Below are positions 50,463 through 59,088 of a stretch of 64,000 nt of DNA, in pieces. The stretch comes from Sphingobium sp. MI1205 (GTDB lineage Bacteria; Pseudomonadota; Alphaproteobacteria; Sphingomonadales; Sphingomonadaceae): assembly GCF_001563285.1 (NCBI RefSeq), contig NZ_CP005190.1:186001-250000 (forward strand), written 5' to 3'. The number at the start of each line of letters is the position of its first letter. Position 1 is the first letter of the stretch. The notes beneath the pieces were generated by a model. That model was not told the DNA's origin. It searched no databases and saw only the letters and a program-made list of their open reading frames with translations. A program made the position numbers and the translations under genes.

Positions 50463-50761
50463 GCTTCTACAATTCCCGTCGCCGCCATTCATACCTGGGC
50501 GGCATCAGCCCACTCGCGTTCGAAGCCAAGGTGGCATAATGAGATAGGTGACCGGCGCAAAACCGTTACAAGTCCAGGGTTCATCTTGACGGTCGAGAGC
50601 ATAATTGTCGTCTCATTAAGGGCTCGCCACGCGCCACGCCCACGCACAGACACGCGCTTAGGTTACCTGCTTGCGAGACAAAATAGCCCGATGTGTCACG
50701 CAAGCACCAAACCCCGGACATGACTTTGCTGATGAGGCTTTTGAGCCTTGTGTCTCATGAT

Positions 50762-52018
50762 TTATAGGTGCGCGTAGGGAAGATCGACCTCCACTACAGC
50801 GAGCCCGGCAGGAATGTTCTCGCGTCCGATGACGGCATCGATATGCTGTTCGTGGTTATAGATGAACTGCTCCGACCAACACAGCGGGATCGAATCAATG
50901 CCGCCGTGGGCGAGGGCCTTGTGCATACCCGAGAGCGCATCAAGATCTTCGCCGATGAAGCTCCGGAAGAAGGTCAGGGTGTCCTGATCCAGTTTCTCAT
51001 TGTCTGGTCCGCTGCCCGTCTTGACGAACGAAACCTCTACCCGGCATCGGCCGGGATCGATCGGCCAGACCATCACAATTGGAAACAAATACTCTGCGAT
51101 CGGAAAAGTCGCGTTGGGGAAGACATTATAGCTGCGCTGGCCGCTCCGGGAGATCTCCGCGAGCTTGCTCGCCTGCTGCTCGGCGGTGTCGTCGTCCGAC
51201 TTGAAGAATGCGGCGCCCATTCCGCTCGTCAGAGTTCCACGCGACTTGATGACGATGGCGTTGTGCCCGCCGCGGATCATTTGCAGAGCCGACGTCTTCG
51301 AATCGATGACTTTGTCGATCGTGTTCTCATGCACATATTTGGCATGATAATTTTCAGCGAAATTATCTTGCAGACATTTCCAGTTACAGTCGACCTCGAA
51401 ACTGAATCGTTCGAACAACCGGAGATCGTTCAGCGGAATGTCGGACCACAGCGCCGGGATGTCGGTCAGATATTCCAACAGCGGCACCGCCTCATTGTCG
51501 AAGTTTACAAAGACCAAGCTCCCGAATTGCTCGCAGCGGATCGGCTTGAGGCTCCGTTCAGCCTTGTTGAGGCCGGAAAAATAATGCTCGTCCGGTACGA
51601 AGATCAATTTACCTTCGAGATCGTAGGTCCAGCAATGGTAGAGGCAGCGCATGTTTCGCGAGACGCCCGCCTCGTCTTTCATGAGCAGCGAGCCGCGATG
51701 CTGACATACATTGTGAAACGCTCTCAGTTCATTGTCTCGTCCGCGCATGACGACGACCGGCGCATCGTTGAGCGTGTAGGTCCGATAGCTTCCCGGTCCC
51801 TCGAATTCATGCGCCAATCCGACGAAAAGCCAGGTCTTCGACCAGAGATGCTGCTTTTCCAGCTCGTAAAAAACGTCGCTAGTGTAGCGAGCCGCCGGCA
51901 TATCCGGAAGCGCCGGAAAATCGTCAGGGTGCCGGCGCGCGCGCATCTGCGTGCTTGCCGCTTCCCACATCGATTGAATGCGCTCGGGGGTTTCCAGGGT
52001 CATTACAGCTTTCCTCAT
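50762..52018 (-). CDS. Rieske [2Fe-2S] ring-hydroxylating oxygenase, alpha subunit
   Basis: Oxygenase component that hydroxylates or demethylates a hydrophobic substrate; 418 residues. Rieske ligands: C105-x-H107 (HNVCQHRGSL) and C125-x2-H128 (MRCLYHCWTYDLEG). Mononuclear iron site: NWKCLQDNFAENYHAKYVHE with H225 and H230; the third ligand is an acidic residue near SFIGEDLDAL. No beta subunit, ferredoxin or reductase is adjacent. An ATG at 52003 (after GAGGAAA) is an alternative start. Divergent from scoAB; the 200-bp gap is its regulatory region. The substrate is unknown; position suggests the initial oxidation in this cluster. Confidence 0.92.
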   Translation of the reverse strand: MRKAVMTLETPERIQSMWEAASTQMRARRHPDDFPALPDMPAARYTSDVFYELEKQHLWSKTWLFVGLAHEFEGPGSYRTYTLNDAPVVVMRGRDNELRAFHNVCQHRGSLLMKDEAGVSRNMRCLYHCWTYDLEGKLIFVPDEHYFSGLNKAERSLKPIRCEQFGSLVFVNFDNEAVPLLEYLTDIPALWSDIPLNDLRLFERFSFEVDCNWKCLQDNFAENYHAKYVHENTIDKVIDSKTSALQMIRGGHNAIVIKSRGTLTSGMGAAFFKSDDDTAEQQASKLAEISRSGQRSYNVFPNATFPIAEYLFPIVMVWPIDPGRCRVEVSFVKTGSGPDNEKLDQDTLTFFRSFIGEDLDALSGMHKALAHGGIDSIPLCWSEQFIYNHEQHIDAVIGRENIPAGLAVVEVDLPYAHL

Positions 52019-52217
52019 CCTATCTCCATCTACGTTCTAACTTTCCGGAGATAGTCGCTCTATCCCCCTGGCGGGGGACCGGGAGGCTGGTCGATATCGT
52101 CCCGTCCAGTAGGGACTGCACCGCGAGCCAGTGAGCGCTAGGCAGAGCCTATTGGGACGGCTGGACTGAGAGCAACGATGCCACGGCCAACAGACCGTAC
52201 CGCAGCGGAAGGACTGG

Positions 52218-52925
52218 ATGTTGCCTAGGATTGTTGAAAGCGCTCAGGCCGCCCTTGATGGCGTTCTGTCGGATGGAATGACCATCGTCGCCGGAGGCTT
52301 CGGTCTTTGCGGCATCCCGGAAAAGCTGATTCTGGGCGTCCGCGATTCAAGGGTCAGCGGATTGACGGTCATCTCAAACAACGCCGGCGTGGACGATTTC
52401 GGCCTCGGGGTGCTGCTCCAGACCCGCCAGATCAAGAAGATGATCAGCTCCTATGTTGGTGAGAACAGGGAGTTTGCGCGGCAATATCTCTCCGGCGAGC
52501 TCGAGCTGGAATTCAATCCTCAGGGCACACTGGCCGAGCGAATCCGGGCCGGTGGGGCAGGTATACCGGCGTTCTTCACCAAGACCGGCGTCGGGACGCT
52601 GGTCGCGGACGGCAAGGAGGAACGTTTTTTTGAGGGAGAGCGGTATATCATGGAGACAAGCCTGTTTGCCGACGTGGCACTGGTGAAGGCATGGAAGGCG
52701 GACACAAAGGGCAATCTCATCTTCCGCAAGACCGCGCGCAATTTCAACCCCATCGCAGCGACGGCCGCAAGGGTCACGTTGGTTGAAGTGGAGGAACTGG
52801 TACCCGTGGGCGCGATCGATCCCGACCAGATCCATACGCCAGGCATTTATGTCGACCGCATTCTTGTCGGCGCGGACTATGTGAAGCCAATCGAACAGCG
52901 CACGATTCGGATGGAGACTGCGTAA
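52218..52925 (+). CDS. scoA: 3-oxoacid CoA-transferase, subunit A
   Basis: Moves CoA from succinyl-CoA (or similar) to a 3-oxo acid; 235 residues, cytoplasmic. Features of the A subunit: [100 protein letters not shown]. The GGFGLCGIP loop is characteristic. Coupled to scoB by a TAATG overlap. It is divergent from the Rieske gene and so probably under the same control. Confidence 0.93.
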   Translation: MLPRIVESAQAALDGVLSDGMTIVAGGFGLCGIPEKLILGVRDSRVSGLTVISNNAGVDDFGLGVLLQTRQIKKMISSYVGENREFARQYLSGELELEFNPQGTLAERIRAGGAGIPAFFTKTGVGTLVADGKEERFFEGERYIMETSLFADVALVKAWKADTKGNLIFRKTARNFNPIAATAARVTLVEVEELVPVGAIDPDQIHTPGIYVDRILVGADYVKPIEQRTIRMETA

Positions 52926-53566
52926 TGGCTTGGACACGTCACGACATCGCCGCACGCGCGGCGCGCGAGCTCCGAGACGGTGATTATGTCAATCTCGGCA
53001 TCGGCGTCCCGACCCTTGTTCCCAATTACCTTGCTGAAGGCATCGAGGTCACGTTTCAATCCGAAAACGGGATGCTGGGCGTGGGCCCGTTCCCGCTCGA
53101 GGATGAGGTCGATGCGGACCTGATCAACGCCGGCAAGCAAACGGTCACCGCTCTTCCTGGCGCCTCATTCGTGAACTCTGCCGAGAGCTTCGCGATGATC
53201 CGTGGTGGCCATGTCGACCTGTCGATATTGGGCGCACTCGAGGTCGCCCAGAATGGTGACCTGGCGAATTGGACGGTTCCGGGCAAGATGGTCAAAGGCA
53301 TGGGAGGCGCCATGGATCTTGTCGCCGGCGTCGCGCGGATCATAGTCCTGATGGACCATGTCTCGAAAGTAGGCGAGCCCAAGTTCCGCGCGGCTTGCAG
53401 CCTGCCGCTGACCGGCGCGAATGTCGTTGACATGATCATTACCGACTTGGCGGTCTTCGAGCGTCGAGTGCGCGGATCATCGCCCTTCCGTTTGACGGAA
53501 CTGGCGCCTGACGTCTCGCTGGATGAATTGAGATCCAAGACCGAGGCAGCATTCACAGTCGATTGA
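52925..53566 (+). CDS. scoB: 3-oxoacid CoA-transferase, subunit B
   Basis: Catalytic partner of scoA; 213 residues. The active-site Glu that forms the glutamyl-CoA intermediate is in the family motif SENGMLGVGPFP near residue 48. Other conserved parts: DGDYVNLGIGVPTLVPNYLA, GAFVNSAESFAMIRGGHVDL-type region, and LADYTVPGKMVKGMGGAMDL-type region (here NWTVPGKMVKGMGGAMDLVA). Complete. It would activate a beta-keto acid for thiolysis or deactivate a product at the end of the pathway. Confidence 0.93.
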   Translation: MAWTRHDIAARAARELRDGDYVNLGIGVPTLVPNYLAEGIEVTFQSENGMLGVGPFPLEDEVDADLINAGKQTVTALPGASFVNSAESFAMIRGGHVDLSILGALEVAQNGDLANWTVPGKMVKGMGGAMDLVAGVARIIVLMDHVSKVGEPKFRAACSLPLTGANVVDMIITDLAVFERRVRGSSPFRLTELAPDVSLDELRSKTEAAFTVD

Positions 53567-53880
53567 CTGTAGTGCCTGCTGCAGCCGTTGAGGCGCGCCC
53601 CATCGAACGGGAGACCAGCCACAACGTGCCGGCGGCTATCGGAAAGAAAGGGGTCAGGCCGAGCATAGCGCAGATAAGCGCCTGCGAACCAAAATGCGAC
53701 GTCAGCGCCTCGCTCACAATCCCGACGAACCATGGCCCAAGCCCCGTCCCCAAGAGATTGAGCACCAGCAGCAGGATCGCGGCGGCGGCGCTGCGTTGAT
53801 TGGGCGGCACATTGTTCTATACGAGCGCCGTCGCAGGCGCGAGGTACATCGAGCTGGTTGTCATTGGGATTACAAGGCAA
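53553..53880 (-). pseudogene. C-terminal remnant of an MFS transporter
   Basis: Minus-strand frame reading MTTSSMYLAPATALV, stop (TAG 53817-53819), NNVPPNQRSAAAAILLLVLN, LLGTGLGPWFVGIVSEALTS, then a last membrane segment LICAMLGLTPFFPIAAGTLW. This is the end of a major-facilitator transporter; the TAG replaces what is normally Gln in the ALVQ stretch, and the N-terminal three quarters are missing. Overlaps the scoB end by 14 bp on the opposite strand. It suggests the cluster once had its own uptake gene. Confidence 0.7.
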
Positions 53881-54125
53881 GGGCGCATTGAGCACGGCGG
53901 ACAGGCTATGGTCTCCGTAGGAGCCACAGCGGGCGCGGATTTGGCTTCGGAAGCGAACATCGGAGCAATTGGCATCGTCTCGGTGTGACCGGCACGATGA
54001 AAATGATGAAGCACGAGCGCGGAGCGTTCCGCCGACTTGAACCTACCCGGTCTGCTTTCGGCGGATCCACACTCCGCCACGATGGGTCTGCCCTCCCAGC
54101 GAAAACGAACGTCGCCGACTGATGT

Positions 54126-54914
54126 TCAGGACTCGTAGCGTGTGGCGTGCGACAAGGACGGCAGGCGGCATGTCATCCCGCCATCTACGGTAATGGACTG
54201 GCCAGTGACGTAGGCCGCTCCATCGGACGCCAGATACAGAGCAGCGGCTGCCATATCTTCCGGATGGCTGTATCGGCCCAGTACCGAGGCCACATCGAGA
54301 TAGGCCCGACCCTCGGTGGACTGCGCCGACGAGAACCAGTCACGTGTGATGCCGGTGACGGTGTTCGCCGGATTGATGCAGTTCGCGGTAATGCCATATT
54401 GGCCGAGCTCAATCGCAAAGCCTTTCATCAAGCCCGAAACGGCATGCTTTGATGCGACATAGGCGCCTTGGAGCCGAAGGCCGTACTCGGCGCAAACGGA
54501 CGCGGTGGTTATGATGCGCCCGCATTTGCTCGATCGCAGCAAGGGAACGCAAGCGCGTGTGAGGCGAAAAACCGCGTCGACGTTGACGACGAAGACTTGG
54601 TGCCAATTTGCATCGGTAGTTTCCTCAAGCAATGCCAGCTTTCCAGGGATGCCGGCATTGTTCACGAGAATATCGAGGCCGCCCAGCAATTCGCCCGATT
54701 TAACAACGAGGGTCTCGGCCGCATCGGTTGCAGTGACGTCCTGAACAATTGGGATTATCGCGGCATCTCGTGCGAAGGCCGCATTCAGTTTTTCGCCCGA
54801 CACATCGATGGCCAGCACTTGCGCGCCCTCGCGCGCAAACGATTCCGCGATCGCCTTGCCAATTCCGTCAGCGGCACCCGTGACGAGCGCGCGGCGTCCT
54901 TCGAGTTGACCCAT
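54126..54914 (-). CDS. short-chain dehydrogenase/reductase (262 aa)
   Basis: NAD(P)-dependent oxidoreductase of the classical SDR type. The ATG at 54914 (AAGGA 8 bp upstream) is used. Cofactor motif LVTGAADGIGKAIAESFARE, structural NNAG in LDILVNNAGIPGKL, catalytic Tyr-x3-Lys in QGAYVASKHAVSG, and DGGMTCRLP near the end. Coenzyme preference is probably NAD because VLAIDVSG has an Asp after the second strand. It is 30 bp downstream of the next SDR in the same minus-strand run. The substrate would be an alcohol intermediate of the cluster. Confidence 0.9.
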   Translation of the reverse strand: MGQLEGRRALVTGAADGIGKAIAESFAREGAQVLAIDVSGEKLNAAFARDAAIIPIVQDVTATDAAETLVVKSGELLGGLDILVNNAGIPGKLALLEETTDANWHQVFVVNVDAVFRLTRACVPLLRSSKCGRIITTASVCAEYGLRLQGAYVASKHAVSGLMKGFAIELGQYGITANCINPANTVTGITRDWFSSAQSTEGRAYLDVASVLGRYSHPEDMAAAALYLASDGAAYVTGQSITVDGGMTCRLPSLSHATRYES

Positions 54915-54944
54915 GCCCAATCCTTTCGAACGACCGCCTGACCG

Positions 54945-55754
54945 TCAGTTGAAATACATGCCGCCATCGACGTTCAGCGTCTGGCCTGTGACGAACGCAC
55001 TCTGCTCCGTGCAGAGATAAAGAATTGCGTGAGCACAGTCTTGCGGGCGGCAGAGGCGCCCGAGAGGCGTTACGCTACGCATGGCCGTTTCGATCGTCGG
55101 ACCGTCGCCAGTCTCGCCCTCTCGATAGGCACTCTTGACCGCGTCCCACATGGGTGTTTCGACAGCGCCAGGCGCAATCGCATTCACGCGTATGTCGTGT
55201 GCAGCCAGCTCCTGCGCCATCCCTTGCGTCAAACTGATGACAGCCGCCTTGCTCGCCGAATAGACCATGGAGCCGATCGAAGGTCTGCGAGCGGCTGCCG
55301 AGGCGATATTGACGATTGCTCCGCCTCGGCCCGCCTTGACCATGTAGCGTGCGGCGATCTGGCTGACAAAGAAGAGACCTTTCAGGTTGATCGACAGGAC
55401 ACGGTCATATTCGGCCTCGGTGATATCCATCATCTGCTGCATCGAATAAACGCCGGCGCAATTGATCAATATGTCGAGAGCGCCGTGCTCCTGCCAGACC
55501 GCGTCGAGTGCCGCCCGAACGCTCGATAGCTTTGTGACATCGCAGGGCAGGTAAGACATCCTGTCAGGGAATGCTGCGCAGGTTTCCAGGCAACCGCTAC
55601 TCGCTCTGTCGACGGCGAAGACCATCGCCCCGGCCTCGGCCAAATCCCTTGCCGTCTGACGGCCGATCCCACTGGCAGCTCCCGTCACGAACGCAATCCT
55701 GCCGCCCATGTCAATGCGGGGTCCGTTTGTCCGGGCTTGCGTTCTCTGCACCAT
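54945..55754 (-). CDS. short-chain dehydrogenase/reductase (269 aa)
   Basis: Second SDR of the cluster. Cofactor motif FVTGAASGIGRQTARDLAEA, Asp for NAD in MVFAVDRASSG, NNAG variant INCAGVYSMQQ, catalytic GSMVYSASKAAVISLTQGMA, and VTGQTLNVDGGMYFN at the end. Its start overlaps the stop of the HSD10-like gene (TAATG), so it is translationally coupled to it. An ATG 15 codons in (GGRIAFVTG) would give the shorter, more usual N terminus. Probably a secondary-alcohol or diol dehydrogenase. Confidence 0.9.
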   Translation of the reverse strand: MVQRTQARTNGPRIDMGGRIAFVTGAASGIGRQTARDLAEAGAMVFAVDRASSGCLETCAAFPDRMSYLPCDVTKLSSVRAALDAVWQEHGALDILINCAGVYSMQQMMDITEAEYDRVLSINLKGLFFVSQIAARYMVKAGRGGAIVNIASAAARRPSIGSMVYSASKAAVISLTQGMAQELAAHDIRVNAIAPGAVETPMWDAVKSAYREGETGDGPTIETAMRSVTPLGRLCRPQDCAHAILYLCTEQSAFVTGQTLNVDGGMYFN

Positions 55755-56521
55755 TATCGCGGTCCCATACGGATTGCGCCGTCGAGGCGGATCACCTCGC
55801 CGTTCAGCATAGGGTTGACGATGATCGATCGGACGAGATCGGCATATTCTTCAGGCTGCCCCAGCCGGCTCGGATGCGGAACCTGCTGCCCAAGGCTGTC
55901 CTGGGCGGCCTGCGAAAAGCCCAGCATCATTGGAGTCATGAAGATGCCCGGAGCAATCGTCATGACCCGTATCTTTTCCCGAGCAAGGTCACGCGCGACT
56001 GGTAGTGTCAGCCCAACAATCCCGCTCTTTGACGCTGCATAGGCTGCCTGACCTATCTGCCCATCGAAGGCGGCGATCGAGGCGGTGTTGACGATGATCC
56101 CGCGCTCCTCGCCGAGCGGGTCTGCCGTGATCAGCCTTGCGGCAAACTGGCTGAGGACGTTGAACGTGCCCACGAGGTTGACCTCGATCGCGCGGCGGAA
56201 ATCAGCGAGTTTATGCGGGCTCCCGTCGCGGCCAACGGTCTTGATGGAGGGAGCGACGCCGGCGCAATTGACGAGTATCCGGGCGATCCCAAAAACTGAT
56301 TCTGCTTGCACGAGGGCCTCTGCGACAGCCTCCTCGTCCCCGACGTCAGCTATGAAAAATCGGCCGCCGATCACGCGGGCTTGCGCCTCGCCGGCCTCAG
56401 GATCCCGATCAAGGATCACCACCCTGGCACCTTCTGTCGCAAGCATTTTGGCAGTCGCCGCGCCAAGTCCCGAGGCCCCTCCTGTCACGATCGCTGTCAG
56501 GCCCTCAATTTTCACACTCAT
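55754..56521 (-). CDS. 3-hydroxyacyl-CoA dehydrogenase type 2-like SDR
   Basis: 255 residues resembling mitochondrial HSD17B10 and bacterial FadB2-like SDRs that oxidise 3-hydroxyacyl-CoA. TGGASGLGAATAKMLATEGA, the Asp-Arg-Asp strand end VVILDRDPEAGEA, VNCAGVAPSIKTV, NTASIAAFDGQIGQAAYAAS (catalytic Tyr), and the long C-terminal loop IAPGIFMTPMMLGFSQAAQD that covers the CoA end in this subgroup. It fits the third beta-oxidation step in this cluster. Its stop overlaps the next SDR's start. Confidence 0.88.
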   Translation of the reverse strand: MSVKIEGLTAIVTGGASGLGAATAKMLATEGARVVILDRDPEAGEAQARVIGGRFFIADVGDEEAVAEALVQAESVFGIARILVNCAGVAPSIKTVGRDGSPHKLADFRRAIEVNLVGTFNVLSQFAARLITADPLGEERGIIVNTASIAAFDGQIGQAAYAASKSGIVGLTLPVARDLAREKIRVMTIAPGIFMTPMMLGFSQAAQDSLGQQVPHPSRLGQPEEYADLVRSIIVNPMLNGEVIRLDGAIRMGPR

Positions 56522-56572
56522 TCTCCCTATTGCGATGTCGATTGCTTATCGGTCCCTTGGCCCGTTCGTCGG

Positions 56573-57379
56573 TCATGGCAGCGCTGCGAATTCTGGTTGT
56601 CGCTTTCCGAGGAATGCCGATACGCCTTCTCGACCTTCCGCCCCCATCGCTTGCGCGCGAACGCTCCGCGCCTCCAGATCCATCTGGGCCTTCGCGGTAG
56701 CGCAATCGGAAGACAGCAGAAGGCGCCGTGCCGCAGCAAAAGCTCCCACAGGACCGCGAGCAAGACGTTCGGCCATCTCGCGCCCCTCCTGGCGAAGATC
56801 TTTGTCCGGAACCGACCGCGTCACGAGACCGAGCGATGCTGCCTCGGCGCTCGTCAGGCGCCTGTTGGCGTAGGCGAGCTCCTGGGTTCTGCGCAGCCCG
56901 ATTAGGCGAGGCAGTAACCATGTCGCGGCGCCGTCCGGCGAGAAGCCTATCCCGGCATAGGCCATTGAGAAATGAGCAGCCTCGGAGGCCAAGACAATGT
57001 CGCCGACCGCGGCGAGACCAAGCCCTCCGCCCGCGACGGGCCCGTTCACCGCCACTACGAGTGGCTTTTCCATATGAAGCAGTGTCTCGATCGCCCTGTG
57101 CAACGGAGTGGTGATCCGATCCAGCAGCGCGCCCACATCGTCTCCGGCCGCGCCAATGCTCCTGACATCGCCGCCGACACAGAAGAAGCGCCCCTCGGCC
57201 GTCATCAAGACGGATCGGATCGTACTATCTTCAGCCGCTTCCTCCACCCGTAGGAGCAGCGCTTCAGCCATGTCGACACTCAGCGCATTTCCCTTTTCGG
57301 GATTGGAAAGGGTTATCACCGCGATCCCGTTTTCTCGTTCGATCCGCACCAGGGGATTGATGTCGTCGCTGCCGCTCAT
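56573..57379 (-). CDS. enoyl-CoA hydratase/isomerase (PaaG-like)
   Basis: Crotonase of 268 residues. RFFCVGGDVRSIGAAGDD, VNGPVAGGGLGLAAVGDIVL, and AYAGIGFSPDGAATWLLPRL; the last resembles PaaG-type isomerases, with an Asp (SPDGA) where hydratases have the second Glu. This suggests isomerisation or ring-opening chemistry rather than simple hydration. The ATG at 57379 directly abuts the stop of the GMC oxidoreductase, so both are translated together. Could alternatively be a hydratase of low activity. Confidence 0.85.
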   Translation of the reverse strand: MSGSDDINPLVRIERENGIAVITLSNPEKGNALSVDMAEALLLRVEEAAEDSTIRSVLMTAEGRFFCVGGDVRSIGAAGDDVGALLDRITTPLHRAIETLLHMEKPLVVAVNGPVAGGGLGLAAVGDIVLASEAAHFSMAYAGIGFSPDGAATWLLPRLIGLRRTQELAYANRRLTSAEAASLGLVTRSVPDKDLRQEGREMAERLARGPVGAFAAARRLLLSSDCATAKAQMDLEARSVRAQAMGAEGREGVSAFLGKRQPEFAALP

Positions 57380-59017
57380 TTAAGCGACCGCCTGTTGGGC
57401 TGCGATCTTTCTGTTCGCGATGATGTCGGCTGCCTTTTCTCCAATCATGACGGCCGTGGCATTGGTGTTGGTGCTCGGCAGCGTCGGCATGATCGACGCA
57501 TCGGCCACACGGAGACCTTGCACGCCACGGACCTGCAGTGCGGGATCGAGCACTGATCCGTCGTCGCTACCCATGCGACATGTTCCGACAGCATGATATC
57601 CGAGGGCCGCTTTGGCCCGCACGAACGCCGCCCACTCGTCGTCGCTCTCCGGTATCGGGTTGGGATTGCGGTCGGCGACCACAAGCGCCTGCATGGACGG
57701 GGTGTGATAGAGCTGGTTGATCAGTCTACAACCCTCGATCATCGTGCTGAGATCGCGCTCATCGTCGAAGAGGCGATGGACAATTCGCGGACGACGATCC
57801 GCATTGAGCAGCACCCTGCCACGACTCTTCGGATGGCAAACCGATGCGTAAAGCGTGATGATTTGTTCTTTCGGCAGTCCTTTCGAATCCCAGGAGGTCG
57901 CGTTGGGGTCCATATCGTAGCCCAGCGGCATGAAATGGAATTGGATGTTCGGCTCATCCAGATCAGCGCGCGTTCGGACCAATCCCATCGCGGGCACAGC
58001 CGGCGCGGAAAGGGGGCCGCTGCGGTTCCAGGCGTAGCGTAGAAAATAGCCAAGAATGTCGATCGGACGCATCCGGCTGTTCATCGTCGGACGATTTACA
58101 TATTTGTTCTGGCCTACGCCGGGATGCTCTTGAAGGTTGGCACCCACCTGTGGTGCGTCGTGCCGAACAGTTATCCCGTGCTCCAGCAGGACGCCGGCGG
58201 GTCCGATGCCGGAACGCATCAATAAGGCGGGTGTACCCATGGCGCCTGCCGAGAGAATGACTTCGGCGCGCGCCTTCGCCTTGCGCTCGACACCCTTGTG
58301 CCGGAAGGTTACCCCAACCGCCAGTCGACCCTCGAAGTCGACATGCTCGACATCGGCGTCGACGATAATCTCCAGATTGCTGCGCGAGCGGGCGGGACGA
58401 AGATAGGCCTTTTCCGTGCTGCAGCGCCAACCGTCACGCTGCGAGCCGTGAGTGAGATATACCCCCTCCATCTGGCCGTCCTGATATTCGGCGAGCGTTG
58501 GAATGCCCAGCTCGTTACACGCCTTCAGGAAAGTGTGCGTCAGTGGATGGAAGCCGGGCCGCATCGGCGCGACGGTCAATGGACCGTGTGAACCATGGGC
58601 TTGGCTCGGCGTACCTGACCAGGTCTCGGACCGGAGAAAATAGGGAAAGACGTCATTGAATCCCCAGCCGGTGGCTCCAGCCTCGGCCCACCGATCATAA
58701 TCACGCCGCGTTCCGCGGACATAGACCATCCCGTTGATGGCGCTGCCGCCCCCCAAGGCCCGTCCGGCTGACCAGGCAAAGGTCCGGTTGTCGATGGTGG
58801 GATCGGGATCCTGGGCGTAGAGCCAGTCATATTCCTTGTTGCCGATGAGCTGCACGACACCGGCAGGAACTTGCATAATCAGGGAGCGGCCTTTCCCGCC
58901 GGCCTCAAGCAAGAGCACCTTGGTTTTTCCGTCTTCGCTCAAACGGTTGGCGAGCACCGCGCCCGCGCTACCCCCACCGACAATGATGTAGTCGGCAACT
59001 ATCGCCTCGTCGTTCAT
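57380..59017 (-). CDS. GMC-family FAD-dependent oxidoreductase
   Basis: Alcohol or choline-dehydrogenase-like flavoprotein, 545 residues. FAD motif YIIVGGGSAGAVLANRLSED at residues 10-30, GMC signature 1 SAGRALGGGSAINGMVYVRG near 85, signature 2 GAMGTPALLMRSGIGPAGVL near 258, and the C-terminal active-site region LGYHAVGTCRMGSDDGSVLD with the catalytic His, then VADASIMPTLPSTNTNATAV. All key parts are intact. In a cluster of this kind it would oxidise a primary or cyclic alcohol to an aldehyde or ketone. Upstream neighbour is the acyl-CoA synthetase, 71 bp away. Confidence 0.92.
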   Translation of the reverse strand: MNDEAIVADYIIVGGGSAGAVLANRLSEDGKTKVLLLEAGGKGRSLIMQVPAGVVQLIGNKEYDWLYAQDPDPTIDNRTFAWSAGRALGGGSAINGMVYVRGTRRDYDRWAEAGATGWGFNDVFPYFLRSETWSGTPSQAHGSHGPLTVAPMRPGFHPLTHTFLKACNELGIPTLAEYQDGQMEGVYLTHGSQRDGWRCSTEKAYLRPARSRSNLEIIVDADVEHVDFEGRLAVGVTFRHKGVERKAKARAEVILSAGAMGTPALLMRSGIGPAGVLLEHGITVRHDAPQVGANLQEHPGVGQNKYVNRPTMNSRMRPIDILGYFLRYAWNRSGPLSAPAVPAMGLVRTRADLDEPNIQFHFMPLGYDMDPNATSWDSKGLPKEQIITLYASVCHPKSRGRVLLNADRRPRIVHRLFDDERDLSTMIEGCRLINQLYHTPSMQALVVADRNPNPIPESDDEWAAFVRAKAALGYHAVGTCRMGSDDGSVLDPALQVRGVQGLRVADASIMPTLPSTNTNATAVMIGEKAADIIANRKIAAQQAVA

Positions 59018-59088
59018 ATACTTCCTTTCTGGCGAGGCCTGATCGTAAATGGGTTCAACTGTAGCGCCTCGGCACGGCCGTTCGGGCG

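Larger units (their letters stand above)
47028..50539 (+). pseudogene. IS3-family transposase OrfB, split in three by IS110-family insertions
   Basis: Catalytic half of the IS3 transposase. Piece one (47028-47699): [40 protein letters not shown] (first Asp), GCIFHSDRGSQYCSYDY (second Asp), SMSGKGNCYD. Piece two (48985-49093): NASVETFFKSLKAELIWRQN (Glu), WPTRRHAEAAIFQYIN. Piece three (50463-50539): GFYNSRRRHSYLGGISPLAF, EAKVA, stop. Joined, they form 286 codons in a single frame. Each break is clean, without lost codons. As it stands only a 234-residue truncated product with a foreign end could be made. Confidence 0.92.
46693..50577 (+). mobile_element. IS3-family element interrupted by two IS110-family elements
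   Basis: Inverted ends CTGGACTTGTAACGGTTTTG (from 46693) and the reverse complement reading back from 50577 match over about 30 bp with one difference. The span is 3,885 bp; removing the two inner elements (1,285 and 1,369 bp) leaves 1,231 bp, a normal IS3 size, with a restored 286-codon orfB. No target duplication was found outside the ends, which suggests later recombination or an old insertion. Confidence 0.9.

Noticed and set aside
50578..50761. Gene between the IS3 end and the Rieske gene
   Set aside because: No frame with a plausible start or composition; only 184 bp.
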